A stretch of DNA of 36,498 nt from Clostridia bacterium. GTDB taxonomy: Bacteria; Bacillota; Clostridia; Oscillospirales; RGIG577. Below, piece after piece: positions 15,881 through 24,150 of the stretch. Below the pieces are notes generated by a model. The model saw only the letters and a program-made list of their open reading frames with translations. It had not been told where the DNA came from and searched no databases. Every line of letters begins with the position of its first letter. Within the stretch, counting starts at the first letter, position 1. A program made the translations under genes and the position numbers. The stretch lies in assembly GCA_017513095.1 (NCBI GenBank), contig JAFWDJ010000023.1, forward strand, positions 1 to 36,498, in the 5' to 3' direction.

Positions 15881-17149
15881 TTATATGTTTGTCTGTTTAA
15901 TAAGCGCCGCTGCGAAAGCCGTATCGGAAAGGTCTATATCCGTCTTTTCGCCCTTTTTCATGTCTTTAAGCTGCGCCCTGCCCGACTCCATCTCGCTTTC
16001 GCCGATGACTATGGAGAAGCGCGCGCCGAGGCGGTCGGCGTACTTCATCTGCGCCTTTAAGCTCTTTTTCATAAGATCCGTTTCAACGGACACGCCCGCG
16101 CCGCGAAGACGCGCCGCAAGGCCCGAGGCGTAAACGCCCGCCTCGCTGCCCATCGAGGCTATATATACGTCGCACGGCTTGTTTTCGCCCATGAAAAGGC
16201 CCTGCGCCTCCATAACCAAAAGAAGCCTCTCTATGCCCATCGCAAAGCCGAGCCCCGCGCAGTCTATATCGCCAAGCTCGCGCGCGAGGTAATCATAGCG
16301 GCCGCCGCCGCATACGGTGGACTGCGCGCCTATGTCGCCCGACACGAACTCGAACACGGTCTTCGAGTAATAATCGAGGCCGCGCACTATCGTGGGGTCA
16401 ACCGTGAACTTGATGCCCGCCGCCGTAAGGTGGCGCTTCGTCTCCTCAAAGTGCTCGGAGCACTCGCCGCAGATGTAATCGAGTATCGAGGGCGCGCCCG
16501 CGGCTATCTCCTTACACGATTCGTTCTTACAGTCGATTATGCGCATCGGATTCTTTGAAAGCCTCTCGCGGCAGGTGTCGCACAGGCCGTCAATATGCGC
16601 GGTGAAGTATTCCACGAGCGCCTTCGAGTGCTCCTTTCGGCACGTGCGGCAGCCGAGCGAATTTATTATAAGGTGTAAATTCTTTACGCCGAGGCGCGAG
16701 AATATCGAATTTGCAAGGCTTATTACCTCCGCGTCCGACGCGGGCGACGGACTGCCGAGCAGCTCCACGCCGAACTGATGGAACTCCCTGAGTCTTCCCG
16801 CCTGCGGCTTTTCGTAGCGGAAGCAGGAGATGAGATAATAAAGCTTTAGCGGAAGCGCGCCGCCGTAGAGCCCGTGCTCCACGAACGAGCGCATAACGCC
16901 CGCCGTACCCTCGGGGCGAAGCGTCAGGCTTCGGTTGTCCTTATCCGAAAACGTATACATCTCCTTCTGAACGACGTCGGTCGTATCGCCCACGCCGCGC
17001 TGAAAAAGCTCCGTATGCTCGAACGTCGGAAAGCGTATCTCCTTGAAGTTGTAGTCGCGGCATACGCCTCTTACAACGTCCTCGACGTACTGCCATTTAA
17101 AGCTCTCGTCGGGAAGTATATCCTTTGTGCCTCTCGGCATTTTTATCAT
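15881..17149 (-). CDS. hisS: Histidyl-tRNA synthetase
   Basis: A 422-residue class II synthetase. Motifs in order: MPRGTKDILP at the N-terminus, RPEGTAGVMRSFVEH, motif 2 FRYEKPQAGRLREFHQFGVE, an insertion domain with regularly spaced cysteines (CRTC, CDTC, CKNESC, CGEC) that may bind metal, the histidine-specific VRGLDYYSKTVFE, and motif 3 GLGFAMGIERLLL. A C-terminal anticodon domain follows. The start at ATG 17149 is set by AGGAGG seven bases upstream; a longer in-frame start at 17227 would read through the mgsA terminator. It leads the hisS-aspS-thrS operon with only about 35 bases between terminator and start codon, so there is no room for a T-box. Confidence 0.96.
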   Translation of the reverse strand: MIKMPRGTKDILPDESFKWQYVEDVVRGVCRDYNFKEIRFPTFEHTELFQRGVGDTTDVVQKEMYTFSDKDNRSLTLRPEGTAGVMRSFVEHGLYGGALPLKLYYLISCFRYEKPQAGRLREFHQFGVELLGSPSPASDAEVISLANSIFSRLGVKNLHLIINSLGCRTCRKEHSKALVEYFTAHIDGLCDTCRERLSKNPMRIIDCKNESCKEIAAGAPSILDYICGECSEHFEETKRHLTAAGIKFTVDPTIVRGLDYYSKTVFEFVSGDIGAQSTVCGGGRYDYLARELGDIDCAGLGFAMGIERLLLVMEAQGLFMGENKPCDVYIASMGSEAGVYASGLAARLRGAGVSVETDLMKKSLKAQMKYADRLGARFSIVIGESEMESGRAQLKDMKKGEKTDIDLSDTAFAAALIKQTNI

Positions 17150-17183
17150 TGCGGTTCCTCCTGTGGTATAGAAAAAATAGGGA

Positions 17184-17207
17184 TAAAACCGCGCCGTAAA
17201 GCGCGGT
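17184..17207 (-). terminator. Terminator between mgsA and hisS
   Basis: On the minus strand ACCGCGC-tttacg-GCGCGGT followed by TTTTATCC, starting 37 bases after the mgsA stop. The short T-run suggests partial read-through into hisS is possible. Confidence 0.7.
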
Positions 17208-17243
17208 CTTATCGCGTGATATTCCAAAATTGCGTCTTTATGC

Positions 17244-17657
17244 TTATCTTATGGCCTTTTTCGGGTTTACAATGTCGCGCCAGTCAAGGTCGCCGCGTCC
17301 GAGTCCCTGAACGAGCACCTCCGCCGTCGCCACGTTCGTGGCTATGGGGATATTGTGAACGTCGCAGAGCCTGAGTATGCTCGTCGCGTCGGGCTCGTGC
17401 GCTCTCGGGGTCAGGGGGTCGCAGAAAAACAGCACAAGGTCGATCTCGTTATACGCGATACGCGAGCTTATCTGCTGTGCGCCGCCCTGAGCGCCGCTTA
17501 AGAACTTGACTATATCAAGACCCGTCGCTTCATGTACAAGCTTGCCCGTCGTGCCCGTCGCGCAGAGCGAATGCTTTGCGAGTATGGGCTTGTACGCAAT
17601 GCAGAAGCGGACCATAAGCTCTTTCTTCTTATCATGGGACAACAACGCAATATTCAC
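17244..17657 (-). CDS. mgsA: Methylglyoxal synthase homologue lacking the catalytic Asp
   Basis: Methylglyoxal synthase converts dihydroxyacetone phosphate to methylglyoxal and phosphate. The 137-residue product aligns without gaps to MgsA: SHDKKK (His8, E. coli His19), [15 protein letters not shown] for phosphate binding, [14 protein letters not shown] (Asp80, His87, Asp90; E. coli Asp91, His98, Asp101) and [13 protein letters not shown]. The glycine-rich loop reads SGAQGGAQQ where E. coli has SGPMGGDQQ, so the proposed catalytic base Asp71 is Ala60 here (codon GCA, minus strand 17480-17478). The enzyme may be inactive, altered or regulatory. Translation starts at GTG 17657, with GGGTGG four bases upstream. 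Clustering with minD is common in Clostridia. Confidence 0.9.
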   Translation of the reverse strand: MNIALLSHDKKKELMVRFCIAYKPILAKHSLCATGTTGKLVHEATGLDIVKFLSGAQGGAQQISSRIAYNEIDLVLFFCDPLTPRAHEPDATSILRLCDVHNIPIATNVATAEVLVQGLGRGDLDWRDIVNPKKAIR

Positions 17658-17739
17658 AAAACCACCCTTTCTGTATCTTCGGTCTGTCAAAAAAGTTTTT
17701 TGCCGGCCTGTTTTACTTTATCTTAATTTATGCTTAATC

Positions 17740-18501
17740 TTATCTTAATCGTCTGTTTCTTATCTTCAGTATCGGTACGCGCTCGCCCTCGAGCCTTCGC
17801 GCGATATTTGAAAACGCCCGCGCCGACATAAGGCTTTCGTCGTCCATTACGTCCATGCGCCTGTTCTGGTATGCCGATATGTTCTCGTCATAGGGCACCA
17901 CGCCAAGAAGCGGCAGCCCCACCGTATCCATAATTTCATCTATGTTCTTGCTGTATCCGCGGCTTATGTGGCGCGTGCGCACCATGTTGACTATAAGGCG
18001 CACGTCGGAAACTCCGCGTCCGATTATCGCGTCGGCCGCCTTCTGCGCGTCGCGCAGCGCGAACGTCTGCGGTATCGTGACAATAACGGCCCTGTCGGCC
18101 GCCGAAATCGCGCAGTCGAAGGCATGTCCCAGCCCCGCGGGGCAGTCGAGCAGCATATAGTCGTACTCCGTCTCAAGCTCGCGCAGAAGCGTTGCGAACG
18201 AGGCCGGCGCAAAATCGGCCTTTTTCTCGTCCTGCGGCGCGCACAGAAAGGAGAGATTCTTATATTTCGGATGGCGTATCACCGCGTCGCGCACGTCGCA
18301 TATGCCGTTTATCGCGTCCGCCGAATCAAACACCGCGGTCTCTCCGAGCCCCAGCGCCAAATCGAGATTGCGAAACCCGAAATCGCAGTCTACCGCGAGC
18401 ACGCGCTTTCCCCCGCGCGAAAGAGCCGCGCCGAGACAGGCGCACACCGTGGTTTTTCCCGTGCCGCCCTTTCCGGAAGCAATAGCTAAAACGGCGCTCA
18501 T
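17740..18501 (-). CDS. minD: Septum site-determining ATPase MinD
   Basis: A 253-residue ParA/MinD-type ATPase. It has the deviant Walker A GKGGTGKTT at about 10-18, the MinD switch sequence DCDFGFRNLDLALGL, and Walker B LLDCPAG. MinD recruits division inhibitors to the membrane and keeps the Z-ring at midcell. The C-terminus ends VPILKIRNRRLR, a short alternating hydrophobic/arginine stretch that could act as the membrane-targeting helix, although it differs from well-studied tails. AGGAGG lies four bases before the ATG. minC and minE are not adjacent; mgsA follows after 82 bases. Other ParA-like roles (flagellar FlhG) are less likely given the RNLDLALG motif and the mgsA neighbour. Confidence 0.88.
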   Translation of the reverse strand: MSAVLAIASGKGGTGKTTVCACLGAALSRGGKRVLAVDCDFGFRNLDLALGLGETAVFDSADAINGICDVRDAVIRHPKYKNLSFLCAPQDEKKADFAPASFATLLRELETEYDYMLLDCPAGLGHAFDCAISAADRAVIVTIPQTFALRDAQKAADAIIGRGVSDVRLIVNMVRTRHISRGYSKNIDEIMDTVGLPLLGVVPYDENISAYQNRRMDVMDDESLMSARAFSNIARRLEGERVPILKIRNRRLR

Positions 18502-18539
18502 ATTTCCTCCTACGTTGTAAAGTGACTTTTCATCTTAAT

Positions 18540-18568
18540 ATAATATCATATTAAAAATAGTTATTCAA
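18540..18568 (-). promoter_or_regulatory. Putative minD promoter
   Basis: On the minus strand TTGAAT (18568-18563) and TATTAT (18545-18540) are 17 bases apart, giving a leader of about 30 bases before AGGAGG and the minD ATG. Confidence 0.5.
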
Positions 18569-18660
18569 TGCTTACGCTATAATTTTTATGCAGGATATTA
18601 TGTAAAACGAAGGCGTTTCAATTCTTTTTTGAATAGTAATAATTATTATCGTTTATTTGC

Positions 18661-18689
18661 TTTACATTATCTGTTTTTAATTGTATAAT
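18661..18689 (+). promoter_or_regulatory. Sigma-A promoter of the dehydratase operon
   Basis: TTTACA and TATAAT with a 17-base spacer, a near-consensus promoter in very AT-rich DNA, about 80 bases before the activase ATG. The 269-base divergent gap to minD holds only this and the minD promoter as far as I can see. Confidence 0.7.
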
Positions 18690-18770
18690 AACAATGTATG
18701 TACTTAAATATAAAGGCACTTAATTGTATAAAATCATAAATATGCTCATCGCATAAATACGGAGGAAGAA

Positions 18771-19571
18771 ATGATAACACTCGGCATCGACATAGGCTCC
18801 ACAACGTCAAAGGCCGTTCTTATGGAGAACGGACAGAAGGTACTCGCAAAAAATATAGTCCCCTTAGGCACCGGCACGAGCGGCGCGCAGACCGTATTCG
18901 ACAACGTTTTGAAAATGGCGGGCATAACTCCCGAAGAGATAGATTACGCGCTTTCCACCGGCTACGGCCGATACAGCTTTGAATTTGCGAAGCGCCAGAT
19001 AAGCGAGGTGTCCTGCCACGCTAAGGGCATACGCTTTCTCGTGCCCACGGCGCGCACGATAATAGACATCGGCGGACAGGACGCGAAGGCGCTGTCGCTC
19101 GCTCCTAACGGCGCTTTAATGAACTTCGTTATGAACGACAAATGCGCGGCCGGCACGGGACGCTTCCTTGACGTCATGGCACGCGTGCTCGACGTAAAGG
19201 TCGAGGACATGGGCGATATATCCGAGCTTTCGCAAAAGGAGATAACGATAAACAACACCTGCACCGTATTCGCGGAGTCCGAGGTAATATCGAGGCTTTC
19301 CTCGAAGGAGAAGATAGAGGACATCATCGCGGGCATTCACGCCTCGGTGGCAAAGCGTGTAAGCGGTCAGGCGCTTCGCGTCGGCGTAACAGACGACGTT
19401 GTAATGAGCGGCGGCGTTGCCAGAAACCGCGGCATCGTGCGCGCTATGGAAAAGGAAATAGGCCATAAGATAGCCGTTCCCGAGGACTGCCAGCTTGCGG
19501 GCGCGCTGGGCGCGGCGTTATTCGCGTGGGATGAGCTTTTAAAAGAGAAAAAGGCGGAAGAAAACAGGTAA
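18771..19571 (+). CDS. hgdC: (R)-2-hydroxyacyl-CoA dehydratase activating ATPase
   Basis: A 266-residue ASKHA-fold ATPase of the BadF/BcrA/HgdC family. It works as a homodimer holding one [4Fe-4S] cluster between subunits and, on ATP hydrolysis, injects a low-potential electron into the dehydratase. Evidence: phosphate-binding GIDIGSTTSKAV at the N-terminus, IDIGGQDAK, Cys125 in NDKCAAGTGRFLD and Cys164 in NNTCTVFAESE (spacing 39, the same as Cys127 and Cys166 of Acidaminococcus HgdC), and MSGGVARN. GGAGG precedes the ATG by five bases. It heads the operon that continues to the dehydratase subunits at 20287-23963. Confidence 0.95.
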   Translation: MITLGIDIGSTTSKAVLMENGQKVLAKNIVPLGTGTSGAQTVFDNVLKMAGITPEEIDYALSTGYGRYSFEFAKRQISEVSCHAKGIRFLVPTARTIIDIGGQDAKALSLAPNGALMNFVMNDKCAAGTGRFLDVMARVLDVKVEDMGDISELSQKEITINNTCTVFAESEVISRLSSKEKIEDIIAGIHASVAKRVSGQALRVGVTDDVVMSGGVARNRGIVRAMEKEIGHKIAVPEDCQLAGALGAALFAWDELLKEKKAEENR

Positions 19572-19619
19572 AAGACCGCCAAAGCTTTCCCCGCACCGAG
19601 GACGGGCAGGTGTTTTTCC

Positions 19620-20237
19620 ATGATATTTTTTCTTGAGATCATCGGCACGATAGCCTTCGCCATATCGGGCGCCGTCGTGGGGATACAAAAAAAGATGGAC
19701 GTATTCGGCGTCACAATACTCGCCATGGCCACGGCCGTCGGCGGCGGAATAATCCGCGACGTAATTCTGAGCGTCACGCCGCCCGCCGCGTTTCGGGCGC
19801 CGGTCTACGCGCTGTCGGCATTCGGCGTGGGCATAGCCGTATTCATAATCGAAGCGGCGCACCTGTTTGAGAACAAGCCGAAAAGCTACGATACCGTGCT
19901 TTTGTGGATGGACTCCATAGGACTCGGCATCTTCACGGTAAGCGGAATGCAGGCCGCAAGCTCCGCCGTTGAAGGCGCGAACGCCTTCCTTTTAGTGTCC
20001 GTCGGAGTGATAACGGGCGTCGGAGGCGGCATCCTTCGCGACGTACTCGCGAAAAGCATACCGTTCATCTTCGTAAAGCACTTCTACGCCACCGCGTCGA
20101 TAATCGGCGCCGTCGTGTGCGTCGTGCTGTGGCGCTTCTGGGACGAGGTACCCTCGATGTTCGTCTCGGCGGGCCTTATAGTCGCGCTTCGCATCATCGC
20201 CGCGCGCTACCGCTGGAAGCTGCCGCGGATTAAGTAG
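19620..20237 (+). CDS. TRIC-type cation channel family protein (UPF0126)
   Basis: A 205-residue membrane protein with about seven transmembrane helices and the duplicated glycine-rich motif of the family, GGGIIRDV near residue 41 and GGGILRDV near 138. Prokaryotic TRIC homologues form trimeric monovalent cation channels; the E. coli relatives are YadS and YicG. Physiological roles in bacteria are poorly defined. It lies 48 bases after the activase and 49 bases before the first dehydratase subunit, so it is part of the operon although the family has no known link to 2-hydroxyacid fermentation. Ribosome site GCAGGTG lies upstream of the ATG. Confidence 0.9.
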   Translation: MIFFLEIIGTIAFAISGAVVGIQKKMDVFGVTILAMATAVGGGIIRDVILSVTPPAAFRAPVYALSAFGVGIAVFIIEAAHLFENKPKSYDTVLLWMDSIGLGIFTVSGMQAASSAVEGANAFLLVSVGVITGVGGGILRDVLAKSIPFIFVKHFYATASIIGAVVCVVLWRFWDEVPSMFVSAGLIVALRIIAARYRWKLPRIK

Positions 20238-20286
20238 GGACAAATTAAAACTCAACATATAAAATAAATATCAGGGAGGTTTTGTA

Positions 20287-21540
20287 ATGAGTGAGCAGCA
20301 AGTAAAAAAGCCGAAGAGGCCTATGTCCAAATCGCTTATCATGGTACGCCAGCAGCTTGCCGACCTTTATACGGAGGCGGGCGAGGCAAAGGCGCGCGGT
20401 GAAAAGATAGGCTGGGCCGCTTCGATATTCCCGCAGGAGATATGCGAAACGCTCGGACTCGTGGTGCTCTATCCCGAGAACCACTCCGCAGGCATAGCGG
20501 CGCGCCATCAGGCGGACCCGTTTTTACAGCGCGCCGAGGGCGAGCTTGAGTACAACAACGACATATGCTCCTATGCGAAGATAAATCTGTCATACATCGA
20601 CACGAGAAATCTCGAAGCGAACAATATGCCGCTGCCGGATTTCATGCTTATCGCGAACAACATCTGCAATCAGGTAACGAAATGGTACGAGAACATCGGC
20701 AAAAGATACAACGTGCCCGTATACATGCTCGATATGTCGTTCAACCATCAGAATTTCGTAACGGATTCGCGCCTCAAGTATATCCGCGCACAGATGGACG
20801 ACATCATCGCTTCTCTTGAGAAGCTTACGGGCAAAAAGTTCGATCAGGACCGCTTCCGCGAGGTAATGGAGATATCCGCCGAGAACAAGGACCTCTGGAT
20901 AAAGGCAAACGAGCTTATGGCAAACAGCCCCGCGCCCTTAAACGGCTTCGAGCTTTTCAACTACATGTCGGCAATGGTATGCTGCCGCGGCAAGCGCTCG
21001 ACGACCGAGATAATGAAGCAGCTCATCGCGGAGATCGAGGAGCACATCGCAAAGGGCGACTCCACCTACCCCGGCGAGCAGAAGTACCGCATATTCTGGG
21101 AGGGCATCGCTTGCTGGCCGCACTTCTCGCATAACTTCAAGGTAATGAAGCGCCTCGGCATGAACATCGTTGCTACCGCATACGTGCGCGCGTGGGCGCT
21201 CGACTACGTTCCCGGCGACCTCGACAGCCTCATAAAGGCGTACACCTTCACGCCGTCGAACAACACGCCGGTAGAGACGCTCGTTGAACGCCGCAGCCGC
21301 GATTTACTCAAATTCAAGTGCGACGGCATGATCTATCACTTAAACAGAAGCTGCAAGGTAATGGCAATGCAGCAGTCCGAGATACAGCGCCGCCTGACGG
21401 AAATGACGGGCATCCCCTACGTATCGTTCGACGGCGACCAGTCCGACTTCAGAAACTACTCCGAGGCGCAGTTCGAAACGCGCATGGAGGCGTTCTGCGA
21501 GATAATGGACCAGCACAAGGCCGTAAGAGACGCCAAATGA
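20287..21540 (+). CDS. 2-hydroxyacyl-CoA dehydratase alpha-type subunit, copy 1
   Basis: A 417-residue iron-sulfur subunit of the HgdA/FldB/HadB family, which with a beta subunit eliminates water from (R)-2-hydroxyacyl-CoA through a ketyl radical. Family sequence is clear: IGWAASIFPQE, YPENHSAGIAARH, ANNICNQVTKWYE, EGIACWPH, YHLNRSCK and VSFDGDQSDFRNYSEAQ. The cysteines in NNIC, IACWP and RSCK sit where cluster ligands are expected. It recalls phenyllactyl-CoA dehydratase FldB more than 2-hydroxyglutaryl-CoA dehydratase, so an aryl- or branched-chain lactate substrate is a reasonable guess. GGGAGG precedes the start. It differs from copy 2 in LIANNIC instead of LCANNIC. No CoA-transferase lies in the window. 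Confidence 0.93.
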   Translation: MSEQQVKKPKRPMSKSLIMVRQQLADLYTEAGEAKARGEKIGWAASIFPQEICETLGLVVLYPENHSAGIAARHQADPFLQRAEGELEYNNDICSYAKINLSYIDTRNLEANNMPLPDFMLIANNICNQVTKWYENIGKRYNVPVYMLDMSFNHQNFVTDSRLKYIRAQMDDIIASLEKLTGKKFDQDRFREVMEISAENKDLWIKANELMANSPAPLNGFELFNYMSAMVCCRGKRSTTEIMKQLIAEIEEHIAKGDSTYPGEQKYRIFWEGIACWPHFSHNFKVMKRLGMNIVATAYVRAWALDYVPGDLDSLIKAYTFTPSNNTPVETLVERRSRDLLKFKCDGMIYHLNRSCKVMAMQQSEIQRRLTEMTGIPYVSFDGDQSDFRNYSEAQFETRMEAFCEIMDQHKAVRDAK

Positions 21541-21573
21541 GAGAATCAACAAAAAATATAAGGAGAATTTGAA

Positions 21574-22839
21574 ATGAGTGAGCAGCAAGTAAAAAAGCCC
21601 AGGCGCCCCATGTCAAAGTCGCTTATAATGGTGCGCCAGCAGCTTGCAGACCTTTATAAGGAGGCGCAGGAGGCAAAGGCCCGCGGAGAGAAGATAGGCT
21701 GGTCGGCCTCCATATTCCCGCAGGAATTATGCGAGACTCTGGGCATCGTGGTAGTTTATCCCGAGAACCATTCCGCAGGCATCGCGGCGCGCCATCAGGC
21801 GGAGCCGTATCTGCAGCGCGCCGAGGGCGAGCAGGAGTACAACAACGACCTCTGCTCATACGCAAAGATAAACCTTGCGTACATCGAGTCGAGAGACCTG
21901 CCCGAGCACAATATGCCCATGCCCGACTTCCTTCTGTGCGCGAACAACATCTGCAATCAGGTAACGAAATGGTACGAGAATTTAAGCCGCAAGTACGACA
22001 TCCCGCTTTTTATGCTCGATATGTCGTTCAATCATCAGAACTTCGTAACGCCCTCGCGCGAGAAGTACATACGCGCCCAGATGGACGATATTATAGAGCA
22101 GCTTGAAAAGCTTACGGGCAAAAAGTTCGACCAGGACCGCTTCCGCGAGATCATGGAGATTTCGACCGAGAACAAGGATCTGTGGATAAAGGCAAACGAG
22201 CTTCTTACGAACATCCCCGCGCCGCTTAACGGCTTCGAGCTTTTCAACTACATGTCGGCAATGGTATGCTGCCGCGGCAGACGCTCCACCACCGAGATAA
22301 TGAAGCAGCTCATCTCGGAAATAGAGGAGCACATAAAGAACGGCACCTCGACGTATCAGGGCGAGCAGAAATACCGCGTTTACTGGGAGGGCATCGCATG
22401 CTGGCCGCACGTTTCGCACAACCTTAAAATAATGAGAAAGCTCGGTATGAACATGGTCGTAACGGCTTACGTGCGCGCATGGGCGCTCGACTACATCCCC
22501 GGCGACCTCGACAGCCTCGCGCGGGCGTACACCTTCAACGCAAGCAACAACACGCCTATTGAGACGTTCGTCGAACGCCGCAGCCGCGACCTTATAAAGT
22601 TCAACTGCGACGGCATGATATACCACTTAAACAGAAGCTGCAAGGTCATGGATATGCAGCAGGCCGAGGTTCAGCGCCAGATACAGGCGAAGACGGGCGT
22701 TCCGTTCGTATCGTTCGACGGCGACCAGTCCGACTTCAGAAATTATTCCGAGGCGCAGTTCGAGACCCGCATGGAGGCTTTTGCGGAACTGATGGATGAA
22801 TTTAAAGCAACGAAGAAAAATAAGGAGGCGCAAAAATAA
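21574..22839 (+). CDS. 2-hydroxyacyl-CoA dehydratase alpha-type subunit, copy 2
   Basis: A 421-residue paralogue of the preceding gene, alignable without gaps until the C-terminal tail; by eye about four in five residues are the same, and the first nine residues are identical. All conserved cysteine motifs are present (LCANNICNQ, CCRGRRS, IACWPH, NRSCK). The extra Cys in LCANNIC resembles the characterised FldB protein. Only 33 bases separate it from copy 1, with AAGGAGA before the ATG, and its stop overlaps the start of the beta subunit by one base (TAATG). That coupling suggests this copy is the regular partner of beta, with copy 1 an alternative subunit giving different substrate range. 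Confidence 0.93.
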   Translation: MSEQQVKKPRRPMSKSLIMVRQQLADLYKEAQEAKARGEKIGWSASIFPQELCETLGIVVVYPENHSAGIAARHQAEPYLQRAEGEQEYNNDLCSYAKINLAYIESRDLPEHNMPMPDFLLCANNICNQVTKWYENLSRKYDIPLFMLDMSFNHQNFVTPSREKYIRAQMDDIIEQLEKLTGKKFDQDRFREIMEISTENKDLWIKANELLTNIPAPLNGFELFNYMSAMVCCRGRRSTTEIMKQLISEIEEHIKNGTSTYQGEQKYRVYWEGIACWPHVSHNLKIMRKLGMNMVVTAYVRAWALDYIPGDLDSLARAYTFNASNNTPIETFVERRSRDLIKFNCDGMIYHLNRSCKVMDMQQAEVQRQIQAKTGVPFVSFDGDQSDFRNYSEAQFETRMEAFAELMDEFKATKKNKEAQK

Positions 22840-23963
22840 TGGCTAATCTTGAAGAAAGACTCAATGAAGTAAAATTAATCGCCAAGGGCCCCAAGGCGCA
22901 GTTCAAAAAATACATAGCGGCAGGCAAAAAGGTAATGGGCTGCTTCCCGATGTACGTTCCCGAGGTAATAGCTCACGCCGCAGGCATGGTACCGATGGGC
23001 ATGTGGGGCGCACAGACGGAGCAGAAGCTCTCGAAGCTCTATCTGCCCGCGTTCGCGTGTCCGCTCATGCAGTCGAATATGGAGCTCGGCCTTCGCGGCA
23101 CTTACGAGGGCATGACGGCCGTTATGATCCCCACGATGTGCGACACCTTCCGCTGCGTTTCGCAGAACTGGAAGTCCGGCGTCAAGATCCCCACGATCTC
23201 GTTCAGCTTCCCGCAGAACAGAAAGCTCGAGGCCTCCGTTGAGTTCCTTGAGACCGAATACAACTATGTAAAGGAACGCATCGAAGAAATCCTCGGCACG
23301 AAGATAACCGACGAGGCGCTTGAAAAGAGCGTTAAAATCTACAACGAGCACGCGAAGCTCATGATGAAGTTCGCGGACCTCGTGCCCGACCATCTCGACG
23401 TTATCACGCCCACCGTTCGCCACTGGGTAATGAAGAGCGCGATGTTCGTTGACAAGACGGAGCACATCGAGATAATGAAGGACATCATCGCAGGCCTCGA
23501 GGCAAGACCCGCATACAACTGGACGGGCAAGCGCGTAGTGCTCACGGGCATCACCGCCGAGCCGGAAAGCTTCCTTCAGATATTCGAGGACAACGGCCTC
23601 GCCGTTGTTGCCGACGACCTCGGCCAGGAAATGCGCCAGTACCGCACGCTCATCCCCGACGAGGGCAAGACCGTTATGGAGCGCATCGCGCGTCAGTGGA
23701 ACAAGCGTTTCGCGTGCCCCCTCGCTCACGACGAGAAATTCTCGCGCGGCGACCATCTTTTGGACCTCTGCGCAAAGACGAAGGCAACGGGCGTCGTTGT
23801 CTGCCTTATGAAGTTCTGCGACCCCGAGGAATACGACTTCCCGCTCTACAACAAGCAGCTTCGCGAAGCCGGCATCCCCTCGCTCTCGCTCGACGTAGAC
23901 CAGCAGCCCACGAATTACGACCAGGCCCGCACGAGACTTCAGGCCTTCGCGGAAATTCTGTAA
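22839..23963 (+). CDS. 2-hydroxyacyl-CoA dehydratase beta subunit
   Basis: A 374-residue subunit of the HgdB/FldC/HadC type that completes the dehydratase heterodimer and carries the second [4Fe-4S] cluster. Motifs are KKVMGCFPMYVPEVIAHAAG, MWGAQTE, CDTFRCVSQNWK, SFPQNRKLEA, DDLGQEMRQYRTL and MKFCDPEEYDFP, with cysteines in GCFP, CDTFRC and KFCD as likely cluster ligands. It closely follows FldC in layout and length. The ATG overlaps the stop of alpha copy 2 by one base, with AAGGAGG about ten bases upstream, so it is translationally coupled to it. A strong terminator follows, so the operon ends without acyl-CoA dehydrogenase, Etf or CoA-transferase genes. Confidence 0.94.
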   Translation: MANLEERLNEVKLIAKGPKAQFKKYIAAGKKVMGCFPMYVPEVIAHAAGMVPMGMWGAQTEQKLSKLYLPAFACPLMQSNMELGLRGTYEGMTAVMIPTMCDTFRCVSQNWKSGVKIPTISFSFPQNRKLEASVEFLETEYNYVKERIEEILGTKITDEALEKSVKIYNEHAKLMMKFADLVPDHLDVITPTVRHWVMKSAMFVDKTEHIEIMKDIIAGLEARPAYNWTGKRVVLTGITAEPESFLQIFEDNGLAVVADDLGQEMRQYRTLIPDEGKTVMERIARQWNKRFACPLAHDEKFSRGDHLLDLCAKTKATGVVVCLMKFCDPEEYDFPLYNKQLREAGIPSLSLDVDQQPTNYDQARTRLQAFAEIL

Positions 23964-23978
23964 GGATAATTCTTTTTC

Positions 23979-24013
23979 AAAAAACGAGCCCACCTGCACG
24001 GGCTCGTTTTTTT
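23979..24013 (+). terminator. Terminator of the dehydratase operon
   Basis: CGAGCCC-acctgcac-GGGCTCG, extended by A:T pairs and followed by seven T, 22 bases after the beta-subunit stop. Confidence 0.93.
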
Positions 24014-24057
24014 CGCCCTTTTTACCAAAACTATGCCCAAAACAAGCACGTTTTATG

Positions 24058-24085
24058 TTGAAACGACGGTTTTATGTGTTATACT
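24058..24085 (+). promoter_or_regulatory. Sigma-A promoter of the zinc-ribbon protein gene
   Basis: TTGAAA and TATACT with a 16-base spacer, about 65 bases before the ATG at 24151. The same hexamers and spacer occur at 32405-32432 ahead of the SLH protein. Confidence 0.65.
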
Positions 24086-24150
24086 ATACTTGAGATAATA
24101 TTCAAAAAAACAACGCGCCCACGCGCGTATTACGAAAGGAGATACATAAA

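Noticed and set aside
17150-17227. Longer hisS start at 17227
   Set aside because: The extension crosses the mgsA terminator and has no homology to HisRS; AGGAGG supports 17149.
22875-23999. A 374-codon minus-strand open frame antisense to the dehydratase beta subunit
   Set aside because: It mirrors a well-conserved gene in a GC-rich genome, has no family resemblance, and crosses the forward terminator. It is a shadow frame.
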